Source: Gallionellaceae bacterium (GTDB lineage Bacteria; Pseudomonadota; Gammaproteobacteria; Burkholderiales; Gallionellaceae). From it: 64,000 nt of DNA. How positions within the stretch are numbered: position 1 is the first letter of the stretch; the number at the start of each line of letters is the position of its first letter. The stretch is taken from NCBI GenBank assembly GCA_030834965.1, contig JAUQWW010000009.1:43307-107306 (forward strand), in the 5' to 3' direction. Below, piece by piece: positions 45,600-55,987 of the stretch. A program made the position numbers and the translations under genes. The notes beneath the pieces were generated by a model. It searched no databases. It was not told where the DNA came from and saw only the letters and a program-made list of their open reading frames with translations.

Positions 45600-46664
45600 A
45601 TGGCTCTCGTATCTTTGCGTCAACTGCTGGACCATGCAGCAGAAAATGGCTACGGCCTGCCCGCGTTCAACGTCAATAACCTGGAACAGGTGAAGGCGAT
45701 CATGGAAGCGGCGGATGAATGCAACAGCCCGGTGATCATGCAGGGTTCCGCCGGCGCGCGCAAGTATGCAGGCGAGCCGTTCCTGCGCCACCTGATCGAG
45801 GCTGCGGTGGAAATGTATCCGCACATCCCGGTCGTCATGCACCAGGACCACGGTGCATCGCCGGCTGTTTGCATCAACGCCATCAAGTCCGGCTTCTCCA
45901 GCGTCATGATGGACGGTTCGCTGATGACCGACGGCAAGACCCCCTCCACTTTCGAATACAACGTGAACGTCACACGCCAGGTTGTTGAGATGTCCCACGC
46001 CGTCGGCGTTTCCGTCGAAGGCGAACTGGGCTGCCTTGGCTCGCTGGAATCCGGCCACGGCGAAAAGGAAGACGGCCACGGTGCTGAAGGCGTACTGAGC
46101 CACGACCAGCTGCTGACCGACCCGAACGAGGCTGCAGAATTCGTCAAGGCCACCCAGGTGGATGCACTGGCGATTGCGATCGGTACCTCCCACGGCGCCT
46201 ACAAGTTCACCAAGCCGCCCACAGGCGACACCCTGGCCATCAGCCGCATCAAGGAGATCCACGCGCGCATCCCCAATACCCACCTGGTGATGCATGGCTC
46301 CTCTTCCGTGCCGCAGGAGTGGCTGGAGATCATCAACCAGTTCGGCGGCGCGATGCCGCAGACCTACGGCGTACCGGTCGCAGAGATCGTTGAAGGCATC
46401 AAGCACGGCGTACGCAAGGTGAATATCGACACCGACCTGCGCATGGCCTCCACCGGCGCTACCCGCCGCTATCTGGCGCAGAACCCCAAGGACTTCGATC
46501 CGCGCAAGTTCCTGGCGGAGACCACCAAGGCGATGAAGGCAATCTGCAAGGCTCGCTACGAAGCATTCGGTAGCGCAGGGCAGGCTGGCAAGATCAAGCC
46601 GATCTCGCTGGACTCGATGGCAACCCGCTACATCAAGGGTGAGCTGAACGCAATCGTGAAGTAA
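45600..46664 (+). CDS. fba: Class II fructose-bisphosphate aldolase
   Basis: 354 aa, zinc-dependent (type IIB length). Zn/catalytic segment [13 protein letters not shown] with H81, D83 and H84; [12 protein letters not shown] and [10 protein letters not shown] also match. In autotrophs it makes fructose- and sedoheptulose-bisphosphates (CbbA). AAGGAG lies upstream. Last gene of the operon, followed by a strong terminator. Confidence 0.97.
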   Translation: MALVSLRQLLDHAAENGYGLPAFNVNNLEQVKAIMEAADECNSPVIMQGSAGARKYAGEPFLRHLIEAAVEMYPHIPVVMHQDHGASPAVCINAIKSGFSSVMMDGSLMTDGKTPSTFEYNVNVTRQVVEMSHAVGVSVEGELGCLGSLESGHGEKEDGHGAEGVLSHDQLLTDPNEAAEFVKATQVDALAIAIGTSHGAYKFTKPPTGDTLAISRIKEIHARIPNTHLVMHGSSSVPQEWLEIINQFGGAMPQTYGVPVAEIVEGIKHGVRKVNIDTDLRMASTGATRRYLAQNPKDFDPRKFLAETTKAMKAICKARYEAFGSAGQAGKIKPISLDSMATRYIKGELNAIVK

Positions 46665-46683
46665 TACGCACGAGTCGGCAATG

Positions 46684-46711
46684 AAAAGGCGGCCTTCGGG
46701 CCGCCTTTTTT
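46684..46711. terminator. Strong intrinsic terminator between fba and cbbR
   Basis: AAAAGGCGGCC, loop TTCG, GGCCGCCTTTT followed by more T. The stem has an A-run on the other side, so it can also end cbbR transcription from the minus strand. Confidence 0.92.
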
Positions 46712-46731
46712 GTTTGTATCCAATGGCCAGA

Positions 46732-47664
46732 CTACCTGGTACGGCTGCGCTTGACTACCGTTGGCGCGGCCAGTTTTTCAGCTTCGTTAAGCAGAAACCG
46801 CTTGAACGCCTGCGCGGCGGTGGACAGGCGTTTGGCTTTGCGGTGCGTGATGTACCAGTGGCGCACAATGGGGAAGTGGTCGACGTTGAGCACGGCGAGG
46901 CGCGCGGTTTCCAGTTCCAGTTCGGCACTGTGCATGGAGATGATGCCCAGCCCCATGCCGGCCTGCACCGCCTGCTTGATCGCCTCGTTGGTGCCCATCT
47001 CCATACCGGCATGGAACTGGACGCCGTGTTCCAAAAAGAAACGTTCCATCGCGCTGCGTGTACCCGAGCCCTGCTCGCGCAGCAGGAAGCTTTCCTGCTC
47101 GAGCTGGTGGAGCTTGACGCGCTTTAGCTTGCATAAAGGGTGCGTAGGGGATGCAATGACCACCAGCGGGTTTTTCATGAAGGACTGCGCCAAAATCTCT
47201 GATCCTTCGGGGGGCTGGCCCATGATGGCGAGATCAGTGCGGTTTTCGGCCAATTGCTGCAACACGGCATCGCGGTTGGCGACGTGCAGGCTGACTTGGA
47301 TCTTTGGGTGCTGCTGGCAGAACTTTGCGAGCAATTGCGGCATGAAATAGTTGGCAGTGCTGACCACCGAGATGTCCAGCTGACCGCGCTCCAGCCCTTT
47401 CATTTCGCCGAACACGGCTTCCATCTCGTGCAGTTGATCGGCAATGGCGCGGCTGTAGCGCAGCATCTCGCGCCCGGCGTCGGTCAGGTAGATTTGCTTG
47501 CCGACCTGTTCGAACAGCGCCAGGCCGATACTGTGCTCGAGCTGCTTGAGCTGCATGGAGATGGCGGGCTGGCTGAGATAGAGCTCTTTCGCCGCAAGCG
47601 TATGGCTCAGGTGCCGTGCCACGGCCTCGAAGACTTGTAACTGGCGCAAGGTGAGATGGAGCAT
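46732..47664 (-). CDS. cbbR: CbbR, LysR-type regulator of CO2 fixation genes
   Basis: 310 aa. N-terminal winged helix (LRQLQVFEAVARHLSHTLAA, SQPAISMQLKQLE) and a LysR effector domain (DISVVSTANYFMPQLLAKF). Divergent from cbbM with 134 bp between, the standard arrangement. CbbR activates cbb operons and senses metabolites such as RuBP, PEP or NADPH depending on species. Confidence 0.95.
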   Translation of the reverse strand: MLHLTLRQLQVFEAVARHLSHTLAAKELYLSQPAISMQLKQLEHSIGLALFEQVGKQIYLTDAGREMLRYSRAIADQLHEMEAVFGEMKGLERGQLDISVVSTANYFMPQLLAKFCQQHPKIQVSLHVANRDAVLQQLAENRTDLAIMGQPPEGSEILAQSFMKNPLVVIASPTHPLCKLKRVKLHQLEQESFLLREQGSGTRSAMERFFLEHGVQFHAGMEMGTNEAIKQAVQAGMGLGIISMHSAELELETARLAVLNVDHFPIVRHWYITHRKAKRLSTAAQAFKRFLLNEAEKLAAPTVVKRSRTR

Positions 47665-47679
47665 GACATAAATCTTACC

Positions 47680-47705
47680 ATAAGCGTTCCTTATTGATTA
47701 AATAA
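47680..47705. promoter_or_regulatory. Predicted CbbR binding site in the cbbR-cbbM intergenic region
   Basis: ATAAG-CGTTC-CTTAT (47680-47694) contains TAA-N7-TTA, an exact fit to the CbbR/LysR motif TNA-N7-TNA. A second inverted repeat, TTATT-GATTA-AATAA (47691-47705), overlaps it. Further right, a TATAGT -10-like box (47740-47745) lacks a good -35, as expected for an activated promoter, and ATCGA/TCGAT arms flank 47753-47770. Confidence 0.6.
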
Positions 47706-47798
47706 AAAAGTTTGACTGTTATTTATGATTTGGCGGGCCTATAGTCACGCCCATCGAAATTTCAGTCGATTTGTTAATCACCTCAGGAGAGTAAATAA

Positions 47799-49178
47799 AT
47801 GGATCAGTCAGCACGCTATTCAAACCTGGACCTCAAAGAAGCCGACCTTATCAAGGGCGGCAATCACATTCTGGTCGCCTACAAGATGAAACCCAAGGCC
47901 GGTTACGGTTATCTGGAAGCCGCAGCACACTTTGCCGCCGAGTCCTCTACCGGCACCAACGTGGAAGTGAGCACCACAGACGATTTTACCAAGGGCGTTG
48001 ACGCGCTGGTTTATTACATCGACGAAGCTACCGAAGACATGCGCATCGCGTATCCGATGGAGCTGTTCGATCGCAACATTACCGACGGCCGCATGATGCT
48101 GGTTTCCGTACTGACCCTGATCATCGGTAACAACCAGGGCATGGGTGATATCGAGCACGCCAAGATTCACGACTTCTATGTGCCAGAGCGCGCAATCCAG
48201 TTGTTCGACGGCCCATCCAAGGACATCAGCGACATGTGGCGTATTCTGGGCCGTCCAGTGGTAAATGGCGGCTACATCGCCGGCACCATCATCAAGCCCA
48301 AGCTGGGTCTGCGCCCTGAGCCGTTTGCGAATGCAGCCTATCAGTTCTGGCTGGGCGGCGACTTCATCAAGAACGATGAGCCACAAGGCAACCAGGTGTT
48401 CTGCCCACTGAAGAAGGTCGTCCCGCTGGTAGTGGATGCCATGAAGCGCGCGCAGGACGAAACCGGCCAGGCCAAACTGTTCTCCGCCAACATCACCGCC
48501 GACGACCACTATGAAATGTGCGCCCGCGCCGACTACATCCTGGAGCAATTTGGCCCGGATGCAGACAAGGTTGCCTTCCTGGTGGACGGTTTTGTCGGCG
48601 GCCCCGGCATGATCACCACAGCTCGCCGTCAATACCCGAGCCAGTATCTGCACTACCACCGTGCTGGTCACGGCATGATCACTTCTCCGTCTGCCAAACG
48701 TGGTTACACCGCGTTTGTGCTGGCCAAGATGTCCCGCCTGCAAGGTGCTTCCGGCATCCACGTCGGCACCATGGGCTACGGCAAGATGGAAGGTGAAGGC
48801 GACGACCGCAACATCGCTTACATGATCGAGCGCGACGAGTGCCAAGGTCCTGTGTATTTCCAGAAGTGGTACGGCATGAAGCCGACTACTCCGATCATCT
48901 CCGGCGGCATGAACGCGCTGCGCCTGCCAGGCTTCTTCGAGAACCTCGGCCATGGCAACGTGATCAACACCGCAGGCGGCGGCTCCTACGGCCACATCGA
49001 CAGCCCGGCAGCCGGCGCGATTTCGCTGCGTCAATCGTACGAGTGCTGGAAAGCTGGTGCCGACCCGATCGAATTCGCCAAGGAGCACAAGGAATTCGCT
49101 CGTGCGTTCGAGTCTTTCCCGAAAGATGCGGACACTCTGTATCCAGGCTGGAGGCAGAAGCTGGGCGTGCACAAGTAA
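47799..49178 (+). CDS. cbbM: RuBisCO form II large subunit
   Basis: 459 aa, form II length; no small subunit gene. Catalytic residues match Rhodospirillum rubrum numbering: K166 and K168 in [11 protein letters not shown], carbamylated K191 with D193 and E194 in [13 protein letters not shown]. Fixes CO2 onto ribulose-1,5-bisphosphate; form II enzymes suit high CO2 and low O2. AGGAG precedes the ATG. Followed by a strong terminator, then the activase genes. Confidence 0.98.
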   Translation: MDQSARYSNLDLKEADLIKGGNHILVAYKMKPKAGYGYLEAAAHFAAESSTGTNVEVSTTDDFTKGVDALVYYIDEATEDMRIAYPMELFDRNITDGRMMLVSVLTLIIGNNQGMGDIEHAKIHDFYVPERAIQLFDGPSKDISDMWRILGRPVVNGGYIAGTIIKPKLGLRPEPFANAAYQFWLGGDFIKNDEPQGNQVFCPLKKVVPLVVDAMKRAQDETGQAKLFSANITADDHYEMCARADYILEQFGPDADKVAFLVDGFVGGPGMITTARRQYPSQYLHYHRAGHGMITSPSAKRGYTAFVLAKMSRLQGASGIHVGTMGYGKMEGEGDDRNIAYMIERDECQGPVYFQKWYGMKPTTPIISGGMNALRLPGFFENLGHGNVINTAGGGSYGHIDSPAAGAISLRQSYECWKAGADPIEFAKEHKEFARAFESFPKDADTLYPGWRQKLGVHK

Positions 49179-49217
49179 GCCAGGGTTTGGTTGATTCAGG
49201 CTTCAGATGAAACAAGA

Positions 49218-49250
49218 AGCCCTGCCAAAATTCTGGCAGGGCTTTTTTTT
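49218..49250 (+). terminator. Strong intrinsic terminator between cbbM and cbbQ
   Basis: AGCCCTGCCA pairs with TGGCAGGGCT around AAATTC, followed by a run of eight T. It should end most cbbM transcripts and set a low read-through level for cbbQ-cbbO. Confidence 0.93.
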
Positions 49251-49309
49251 CTGGACAACGCCACAGCATCAAGCAACGACCCTGATCAGAAATTTTTATG
49301 GAGAACATC

Positions 49310-50122
49310 ATGAGCAATACGTTCGACATCAAGCAATATCACATCAAGCAGCAACCGTTCTATCAGCCGCAATCCAACGAAGTCGAGCTGTATGAGGCTG
49401 CCTATGCGGCGCGCCTGCCGGTGATGCTGAAAGGCCCGACAGGCTGCGGAAAATCGCGCTTCGTCGAGTACATGGCCTGGAAACTGGGCAAGCCGCTGAT
49501 CACGGTGGCATGCAATGAAGACATGACGGCTTCCGACCTGGTCGGGCGCTATCTGCTGGACGCCAACGGCACGCGCTGGGTGGACGGCCCGCTGACGCTG
49601 GCGGCGCGGCACGGCGCCATCTGCTATCTGGATGAAGTCGTCGAGGCGCGCCAGGACACCACGGTAGTGATCCATCCGCTGACCGACCATCGGCGCACGC
49701 TGCCGCTGGACAAGAAGGGCGAGCTGGTCGAAGCGCATGCCGATTTTCAACTGGTGATTTCCTACAACCCCGGCTACCAGAGCCTGATGAAGGACTTGAA
49801 GCAGTCTACCAAACAGCGCTTCGCCGGCATGGAATTCGACTACGCTTCCGCTGAAACCGAGACCGCCATCATCAGCAAGGAAACCGGGGTGTCGAGCGAG
49901 CTGGCCGCGCAGCTGGTGCGCATCGCCGGAACGGCGCGCAACCTCAAGGGGCACGGCCTGGACGAAGGCATCTCCACGCGCCTGCTGGTGTATGCGGCCA
50001 CGCTGATCAAGCAGGGCATCACCCCGCGCGATGCGAGCCGCATGGCGCTGGTGCGGCCGATCACCGATGACGCGGATATCCGCGATACGCTGGATCACGC
50101 GATCGATGCCGTTTTTGCGTAA
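49310..50122 (+). CDS. cbbQ: CbbQ, MoxR-type AAA+ subunit of RuBisCO activase
   Basis: 270 aa from ATG 49310, preferred over ATG 49298 because GGAG lies 6 nt before it. Walker A GPTGCGKS at 42-49, Walker B region GAICYLDEVVEA, sensor ISYNPGYQS. Forms a hexamer that with CbbO removes inhibitory sugar phosphates from RuBisCO. Next to cbbO (30 bp). Confidence 0.96.
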   Translation: MSNTFDIKQYHIKQQPFYQPQSNEVELYEAAYAARLPVMLKGPTGCGKSRFVEYMAWKLGKPLITVACNEDMTASDLVGRYLLDANGTRWVDGPLTLAARHGAICYLDEVVEARQDTTVVIHPLTDHRRTLPLDKKGELVEAHADFQLVISYNPGYQSLMKDLKQSTKQRFAGMEFDYASAETETAIISKETGVSSELAAQLVRIAGTARNLKGHGLDEGISTRLLVYAATLIKQGITPRDASRMALVRPITDDADIRDTLDHAIDAVFA

Positions 50123-50152
50123 CGGGCGAATCGCAGCAGCGGAGAAACGTAC

Positions 50153-52402
50153 ATGACGACAACAGCCGAGGAAGATCGCAAAACGCTGGATTGCAACTTT
50201 CCGCGCGTGCTGAGCGTGCTCGATGACTGCATGGCGCATGCGCGCGCCAAACTTTCGCCAGCCGGAGTGGCGGCCTATCTGGAAGGCGCGCGCGTCATCG
50301 GTAAGAGCGGGCGCGGCGAGGAGCCGATCCTGGAATTTCTGGAGGAAATGCCGCTGGTCGCGGTACAGCTCGGCGAAGACGTGATCGCGGACGTCGTCGA
50401 ATTTACGCGCATGCTGGCGCGTTCGCCGAACAGCCGGGCAATGGCGCCGTTCCTGCAGAGCCTGCTGACAGCGGCGCGCGCGCTGGAAAGCAGCGAGCTG
50501 TTCCGAGAGTATCTGGTTCTGGTCGCGCAGACCATGCAGCGCACCACGCCCAAGGTGCACGGAATCGATTCCATGTACGACAGCCCGTGCCTGGTGGATT
50601 TTCTCAACAGCGTGCCGTCCCTTTTCGGGCAGGTATCACTGAACGGGCTGCGCAACTGGGTGGATTACGGCGTCAAGAGTTATGCCCATGACCCGGACAA
50701 TCAACGCGAATATTTTAAGCTTCTATCGGCGGACAGCCGCGCCGTGCTGCAGCGTGAGCGCCACGGTGCGCTGCTGATCGACAACGAGCGCAAGCTGGAT
50801 CTTTACCTGCGCGGCCTGTGGGCGAGCGTGCTCAACTTCGTCCCGTATTCGCTGGCCTATGACGAGTTGCGCAAACCCATGCCCTACCTGGACAATCTGG
50901 GCGTCCACCTGCCGGACGTTTACGACGCGCTGCCCAACGGGGTAAGCGGCGTGGACCGCTACCGCGCGCTGCTGGCGCATATCGTCGCCCACAAGCGCTG
51001 GAGCACGCCGCTCATCGCGGACAATTTCAGCCCGTTTCAGCGCATGGCTATCGAAGTATTCGAGGATACGCGCGTGGAATATCTGGCGATGCAGGAATAT
51101 CCGGGCCTGCGCAATCTGTGGTGCGCACTGCATCCCGTTCCGAAGGAAGGCACCTGCCCGGAAGGCTGGTCGTCGCTGCGCCACCGGCTGTATACGCTGT
51201 CCCGCGCCTTGCTCGATCCGCACCACGGCTACACCAATCCGGCCATACTCAAGTATGTGCAGCGTTTCCATGAGGTGATGCAGGCCGGCGCGACGACCAC
51301 CGAATCCATGGTGACGCTGGGCATACAGTTCATTGTCGAGACCCGCGCGCCGAACGATTCGGGCGCCAAGATTTATTTCGAGGACACCGAAGTCGACTAC
51401 CGCGATGACAACCGCCAGATGTGGCGTTTCATCGAAGAAGGCGACGAAGAAGTGTACGAAAACCAGCCGACCCGGCCGCAGCAGGTCGAGGAAAAAGAGA
51501 ACGAAAGCCTGCCGCCGCGCTTGTACCAGGAATGGGACTACAGCAACGAGCATTATCGCCCCGACTGGGTGAGCCTGTACGAGCACATGCACCCCAAGGG
51601 CGATGCCGGCTACATCGACAAGCTGCTGGCCAAGCACAACATGCTGGCCAAGCGCTTGAAGAAAATCATCGACATGCTCAAGCCGCAGAACAAGGTACGC
51701 ATACGCTATCAGGAAGAAGGTTCGGAGCTGGATCTGGACATCGCGATCCGCTCGCTGATCGACCTGAAGAGCGGCAGCCAGCCCGACACGCGCATCAACA
51801 TGAGCCACCGCCATGATGGGCGCAGCGTGGCAGTTTCCCTGCTGCTGGACCTGTCTGCCTCACTGGGCGACGTACCGGAAGGACACACTCAGACCAAGCT
51901 GGAACTCAGCCAGGAAGCGGTTTCCCTGTTGTCATGGGCCATCGAGAAGATGGGCGATCCGTTTGCCATCGGCGGATTCAATTCCGACACGCGCCACGCC
52001 GTGCGCTACCAGCATTTCAAGGGGTACAAGGAACACTGGGGCGACGAGGTCAAGGCACGCCTTGCCGCAATGGAAGCGGAATATTCCACACGCATGGGCG
52101 CCGCAATGCGCCATGCCGGGCACTACCTTGCGCATCAGGAAGCCGAGAAGAAACTGCTGCTGATACTGACCGATGGCGAGCCCGCGGATATCGATGTGCA
52201 TGACCCGCGCCTGCTCATCGAAGACGCAAAGATCGCGGTGCGCGAACTGGACCAGAAAGGCATCTACACCTTCTGCATCAACCTTGATCCCAAGGCGGAC
52301 GAATATGTATCGGACATCTTTGGCAAGCAGTATGCCGTGATCGACAACATCGCGCGCCTGCCGGAACGCTTGCCGCAGCTGTTCATGTCGCTGGTGAAAT
52401 AA
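50153..52402 (+). CDS. cbbO: CbbO, von Willebrand A-domain subunit of RuBisCO activase
   Basis: 749 aa. Long helical N-terminal region, an acidic linker (EEGDEEVYENQP) and a C-terminal VWA domain with the MIDAS motif D566-L-S568-A-S570 (LLLDLSASLG) and LTDGEPADID. CbbO docks CbbQ onto RuBisCO through the metal site. A GGAG site precedes ATG 50153. Converges on oxyR. Confidence 0.96.
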   Translation: MTTTAEEDRKTLDCNFPRVLSVLDDCMAHARAKLSPAGVAAYLEGARVIGKSGRGEEPILEFLEEMPLVAVQLGEDVIADVVEFTRMLARSPNSRAMAPFLQSLLTAARALESSELFREYLVLVAQTMQRTTPKVHGIDSMYDSPCLVDFLNSVPSLFGQVSLNGLRNWVDYGVKSYAHDPDNQREYFKLLSADSRAVLQRERHGALLIDNERKLDLYLRGLWASVLNFVPYSLAYDELRKPMPYLDNLGVHLPDVYDALPNGVSGVDRYRALLAHIVAHKRWSTPLIADNFSPFQRMAIEVFEDTRVEYLAMQEYPGLRNLWCALHPVPKEGTCPEGWSSLRHRLYTLSRALLDPHHGYTNPAILKYVQRFHEVMQAGATTTESMVTLGIQFIVETRAPNDSGAKIYFEDTEVDYRDDNRQMWRFIEEGDEEVYENQPTRPQQVEEKENESLPPRLYQEWDYSNEHYRPDWVSLYEHMHPKGDAGYIDKLLAKHNMLAKRLKKIIDMLKPQNKVRIRYQEEGSELDLDIAIRSLIDLKSGSQPDTRINMSHRHDGRSVAVSLLLDLSASLGDVPEGHTQTKLELSQEAVSLLSWAIEKMGDPFAIGGFNSDTRHAVRYQHFKGYKEHWGDEVKARLAAMEAEYSTRMGAAMRHAGHYLAHQEAEKKLLLILTDGEPADIDVHDPRLLIEDAKIAVRELDQKGIYTFCINLDPKADEYVSDIFGKQYAVIDNIARLPERLPQLFMSLVK

Positions 52403-52459
52403 CCGGCTGGTTCAACCGGGCCATTCCCGGAATTGAATGGATCGCTCCGCGTGCTACCG

Positions 52460-53380
52460 TTACTTGACAGGCGTCGTTCCACGCAACGCGCAATCGAGCA
52501 TGGCGACGCGCAACACGTCTACCACCCGCGAGCGCGGAAAGCTGGTACGCCATACCAGACCGATACGGCGTGTGGGTTGCGGTTCTACAAAGGGACGCAC
52601 CCGCAGCAGCGGATCAGTTCCATCCAGCGGATCGGCTGCACTGGCCGGCATGACAGTGATGCCGACGCCGCCTGCAACCATCTGGCGTATGGTCTCCAGC
52701 GAGCTGCCTTCGAGCAGGCGCGGCGCGTGGCCCTGCCGGGCTGCGGCAGCGTGCGCGCACAGATCCAGCACCTGGTCGCGGAAGCAATTTCCCGCCCCCA
52801 GCATCAGCAACGGCTCATCCAGCAGCCAAGGCGGCTCGATTGCACTTTTCTTCTCCCAGGGGTGACCAGCGGGAACGACCGTGCGGAACAGCTCGTCATA
52901 AACCGGCAGCGACACCAGCCCGGCTTCCTCCAGCGGCAATGCAATGACTATGACATCCAGTTCGCCGCGCCGCAGCGATTCAAGCAGGCGATCGGTATAA
53001 TTTTCCTGCAATACCAGCTGCATGCCGGGTGCGCGGCTACTTAACAGCGGCACCAGTTTCGGCAACAGATAAGGCCCGACCGTATAGATCACGCCCAGAT
53101 GCAGCACGCCGCTCAGCGGATCCTTGCCCTGATCAGCGATTACCTTGATGCGCGCCACTTCGGCGAGGGCGCGCCCTGCCTGGGTGATCACCTGTTCGCC
53201 CAGCGGAGTGACTTGAACCTCTCCGGCGCTGCGCTCAAACAGGGCAACGCCGAGTTCTTCTTCCAGTTTCTTGATGGCGACGGACAGCGTCGGCTGCGAC
53301 ACGAAGCATCTCTCTGCCGCACGGCCAAAGTGCCGCTCCTGAGCCAGGGCAATGATGTAGCGCAAGTCGGTGAGGGTCAT
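52460..53380 (-). CDS. oxyR: OxyR-type peroxide-sensing LysR regulator
   Basis: 306 aa, almost the E. coli length (305). The redox pair C199 and C208 falls at the same residue numbers as in E. coli OxyR, in GAGNCFRDQVLDLC. N-terminal helix-turn-helix begins LTDLRYIIALAQERHFGRAA. Senses H2O2 by disulfide formation and controls antioxidant genes. Divergent from fbp across 166 bp; no catalase or ahp gene is adjacent. Confidence 0.92.
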   Translation of the reverse strand: MTLTDLRYIIALAQERHFGRAAERCFVSQPTLSVAIKKLEEELGVALFERSAGEVQVTPLGEQVITQAGRALAEVARIKVIADQGKDPLSGVLHLGVIYTVGPYLLPKLVPLLSSRAPGMQLVLQENYTDRLLESLRRGELDVIVIALPLEEAGLVSLPVYDELFRTVVPAGHPWEKKSAIEPPWLLDEPLLMLGAGNCFRDQVLDLCAHAAAARQGHAPRLLEGSSLETIRQMVAGGVGITVMPASAADPLDGTDPLLRVRPFVEPQPTRRIGLVWRTSFPRSRVVDVLRVAMLDCALRGTTPVK

Positions 53381-53546
53381 GATGGAGTCTGATTCAATTG
53401 CAGGCCGATTAGGCTAACACAACCTGCACCCTGTGCGGACTGGCATATGTGCGACAGACATGTGGCAGAAGCACAAACATGGAGCGGGGACGCAAAAACC
53501 TGTAAAATTGCACGTTTCAGAATTCACATAAGACAGGGGAAACAAC

Positions 53547-54548
53547 ATGAGCAAGAGTTTGGTGCAGTTCATCATCGAGGAACAACGGCATATCCCGAAC
53601 GCCAGCGGCGATTTTACCGGGCTGCTCAGCGACATCATTTCCGCATGCAAGCAGATTGCGCATGACGTGAACAAGGGTGCGCTGATCGGTGTGCTGGGTA
53701 GCGCAGGCAGCGAGAACGTGCAGGGCGAAACGCAGAAGAAGCTGGACGTCATCACCAACGAAGTATTCATCAAGGCCAACGAGTGGGGCGGCCATCTGGC
53801 CGCGATGGCGTCGGAAGAAATGGACGATATCTACCCGATTCCCGCCAAATACCCGAAGGGCAAGTACTTGCTCACGTTCGACCCGCTGGATGGCTCATCC
53901 AATATCGACGTGAATATTTCCGTCGGTACGATCTTTTCCATCCTGCGTTGCCCCGAAGGCGTGACCAACCCGACTGCCGCAGATTTCATGCAGCCCGGCA
54001 CCAAGCAGGTTTGCGCCGGTTATGCGCTGTACGGCCCGGCCACCATGCTGGTGATTACCACCGGGCAGGGCGTGAACGGTTTCACGCTGGACCGCGACGT
54101 GGGCGACTTTTTCCTGACCCATCCCAACATGACCATCCCTGCCGACACTCAGGAATTCGCCATCAACATGTCCAACCGCCGCTACTGGGAGGCCCCGGTA
54201 CAGCGTTACGTCGAAGAGTGCACCAAGGGCAAGGATGGCGGGCGCGAGAAGAATTTCAACATGCGCTGGGTTGCTTCGATGGTAGCTGAAGTGCACCGCA
54301 TCCTGACGCGCGGCGGCATTTTCATGTACCCGTTCGACACCAAGGAAGCCGGCAAGGCGGGCAAGCTGCGCCTGATGTACGAAGCCAACCCGATGTCCTT
54401 CATCGTGGAACAGGCGGGCGGCATGAGCTCCACCGGGCGCGAGCGCATCATGGAACTGAAGCCCACCGGACTGCACCAGCGCGTGCCAGTGATTCTCGGC
54501 TCGAAGAACGAAGTCGAGCGCGTGGTGGGTTACCACAAGGGAGCGTGA
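53547..54548 (+). CDS. fbp: Fructose-1,6-bisphosphatase, class I
   Basis: 333 aa. Metal-binding motif [13 protein letters not shown] and the sugar-phosphate end [19 protein letters not shown] are intact. Needed for both the Calvin cycle and gluconeogenesis. A TAAAAT -10-like box lies at 53503-53508 and GGGGAA precedes the ATG. purE starts 3 bp after its stop, so the two are co-transcribed. Confidence 0.96.
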   Translation: MSKSLVQFIIEEQRHIPNASGDFTGLLSDIISACKQIAHDVNKGALIGVLGSAGSENVQGETQKKLDVITNEVFIKANEWGGHLAAMASEEMDDIYPIPAKYPKGKYLLTFDPLDGSSNIDVNISVGTIFSILRCPEGVTNPTAADFMQPGTKQVCAGYALYGPATMLVITTGQGVNGFTLDRDVGDFFLTHPNMTIPADTQEFAINMSNRRYWEAPVQRYVEECTKGKDGGREKNFNMRWVASMVAEVHRILTRGGIFMYPFDTKEAGKAGKLRLMYEANPMSFIVEQAGGMSSTGRERIMELKPTGLHQRVPVILGSKNEVERVVGYHKGA

Positions 54549-54551
54549 GCC

Positions 54552-55046
54552 ATGAGCAAGCCACTCGTTTCCATCGTGATGGGCAGCAGCAACGACTGGG
54601 AGATCATGCAGCAGGCCGCGCAGCAGTTGAAGGATTTCGGCGTGGCTTATGATGCGCGCGTGATCTCCGCGCACCGCTCGCCCGACCTGTTGTTCGACTA
54701 CATCAAGGACATGACCGCGCAGGGCGTGCAGTGCTTCATCGCCGGCGCGGGCGGCGCGGCTCACCTGGCCGGCGTGGTTGCGGGCAAAACCACGCTGCCG
54801 GTGCTGGGTGTGCCGATTCCTTCCAAGTACCTCAAGGGTATGGATTCGCTGCTGTCCATCGTGCAGATGCCGAAGGGCATCCCGGTCGCCACCTTCGCCA
54901 TCGGTGAAGCGGGTGCGGCCAATGCGGGTCTGTTTGCGGTTTCCATGCTGGCGTTGAACGATGCGGCGCTGGCACAGAAGCTGGCTGATTACCGCAAGAA
55001 GCAGGCCGAACAAATCGCCGCGACCACCTTGCCGTCGCTGGGCTGA
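54552..55046 (+). CDS. purE: N5-carboxyaminoimidazole ribonucleotide mutase
   Basis: 164 aa, class I PurE. Motifs [29 protein letters not shown] with the catalytic His, and [17 protein letters not shown] loop ([13 protein letters not shown]). Converts N5-CAIR to CAIR. purK, the usual partner, is not beside it; purC follows. Confidence 0.95.
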   Translation: MSKPLVSIVMGSSNDWEIMQQAAQQLKDFGVAYDARVISAHRSPDLLFDYIKDMTAQGVQCFIAGAGGAAHLAGVVAGKTTLPVLGVPIPSKYLKGMDSLLSIVQMPKGIPVATFAIGEAGAANAGLFAVSMLALNDAALAQKLADYRKKQAEQIAATTLPSLG

Positions 55047-55105
55047 ATAAACCCACACCCCTCCCGGCCCGCCTGTTGGGAGGGTTTGAGATTTCGAGGA
55101 ACACC

Positions 55106-55987
55106 ATGACTGTTTTGCATGAATCCAACCTGACCAGCCTGCCGCTGCTGCATCGCGGCAAGGTACGCGATCTCTATGGCATCGACGATCAGCATTTACT
55201 GATCGTCCAGACCGATCGCCTGTCCGCGTTCGATGTCATCCTGCCCACGCCCGTACCGGGCAAGGGTCAGGTGCTGACCACCCTGTCCAACTTCTGGTTT
55301 GGCAAACTGGGCCACATCATCCCCAACCATCTTTCCGGCATCGCACCGGAATCGGTCGTGAAAACCGATGCGGATCGCGCGCAGGTGGCTGGCCGTGCTT
55401 TTGTCGTGAAACGCCTGAAGCCGCTGCCGATCGAGGCCATCGTGCGCGGCTATCTGGTCGGCTCCGGCTGGAAGGATTATCAGAAGACCGGCGCAGTGTG
55501 CGGCATCGCGCTGCCCGCCGACATGAAGGAAGCGCAGAAACTACCGCAACCGCTGTTTACCCCGTCTACCAAGGCAGCGGTGGGCGAGCACGACGAAAAC
55601 ATCTCCTTCGATCAGGCCAGCAAATTGCTCGGAGAAGCGCGCGCCAACGAAGTAAAAAATGCGACGCTGGCGTTGTACACCGAAGCCGCTGAATACGCCG
55701 CCACCAAAGGCATCATCATCGCCGACACGAAATTTGAATTCGGCGTGGATGCGTCGGGCAAGATGTATCTGATCGACGAAGCGCTGACACCGGATTCCTC
55801 GCGCTTCTGGCCTGCCGATCAATATCGCGTCGGCAGCAATCCCCCCAGCTTCGACAAGCAGTTCGTGCGCGACTGGCTGGAGTCGTCCGGCTGGAACAAG
55901 CAGCCGCCCGCACCGGAAGTGCCCGCCGACGTGCTGCAAAAAACCTCGGACAAATATCTCGAAGCCTTGCGCAGGCTGATTGGCTGA
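55106..55987 (+). CDS. purC: SAICAR synthetase
   Basis: 293 aa from ATG 55106 with GAGGAA just upstream. N-terminal [11 protein letters not shown] and the central [15 protein letters not shown] pattern identify the longer PurC type common in betaproteobacteria. Joins aspartate to CAIR, the step after PurE. Its stop overlaps the start of the carbonic anhydrase gene by one base (TGATG). Confidence 0.96.
   Translation: MTVLHESNLTSLPLLHRGKVRDLYGIDDQHLLIVQTDRLSAFDVILPTPVPGKGQVLTTLSNFWFGKLGHIIPNHLSGIAPESVVKTDADRAQVAGRAFVVKRLKPLPIEAIVRGYLVGSGWKDYQKTGAVCGIALPADMKEAQKLPQPLFTPSTKAAVGEHDENISFDQASKLLGEARANEVKNATLALYTEAAEYAATKGIIIADTKFEFGVDASGKMYLIDEALTPDSSRFWPADQYRVGSNPPSFDKQFVRDWLESSGWNKQPPAPEVPADVLQKTSDKYLEALRRLIG

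Noticed and set aside
47820..49172. 450-codon open frame antisense to cbbM
   Set aside because: cbbM is unmistakable with all catalytic residues. The antisense frame shows no family pattern and is an effect of GC-rich codon use.
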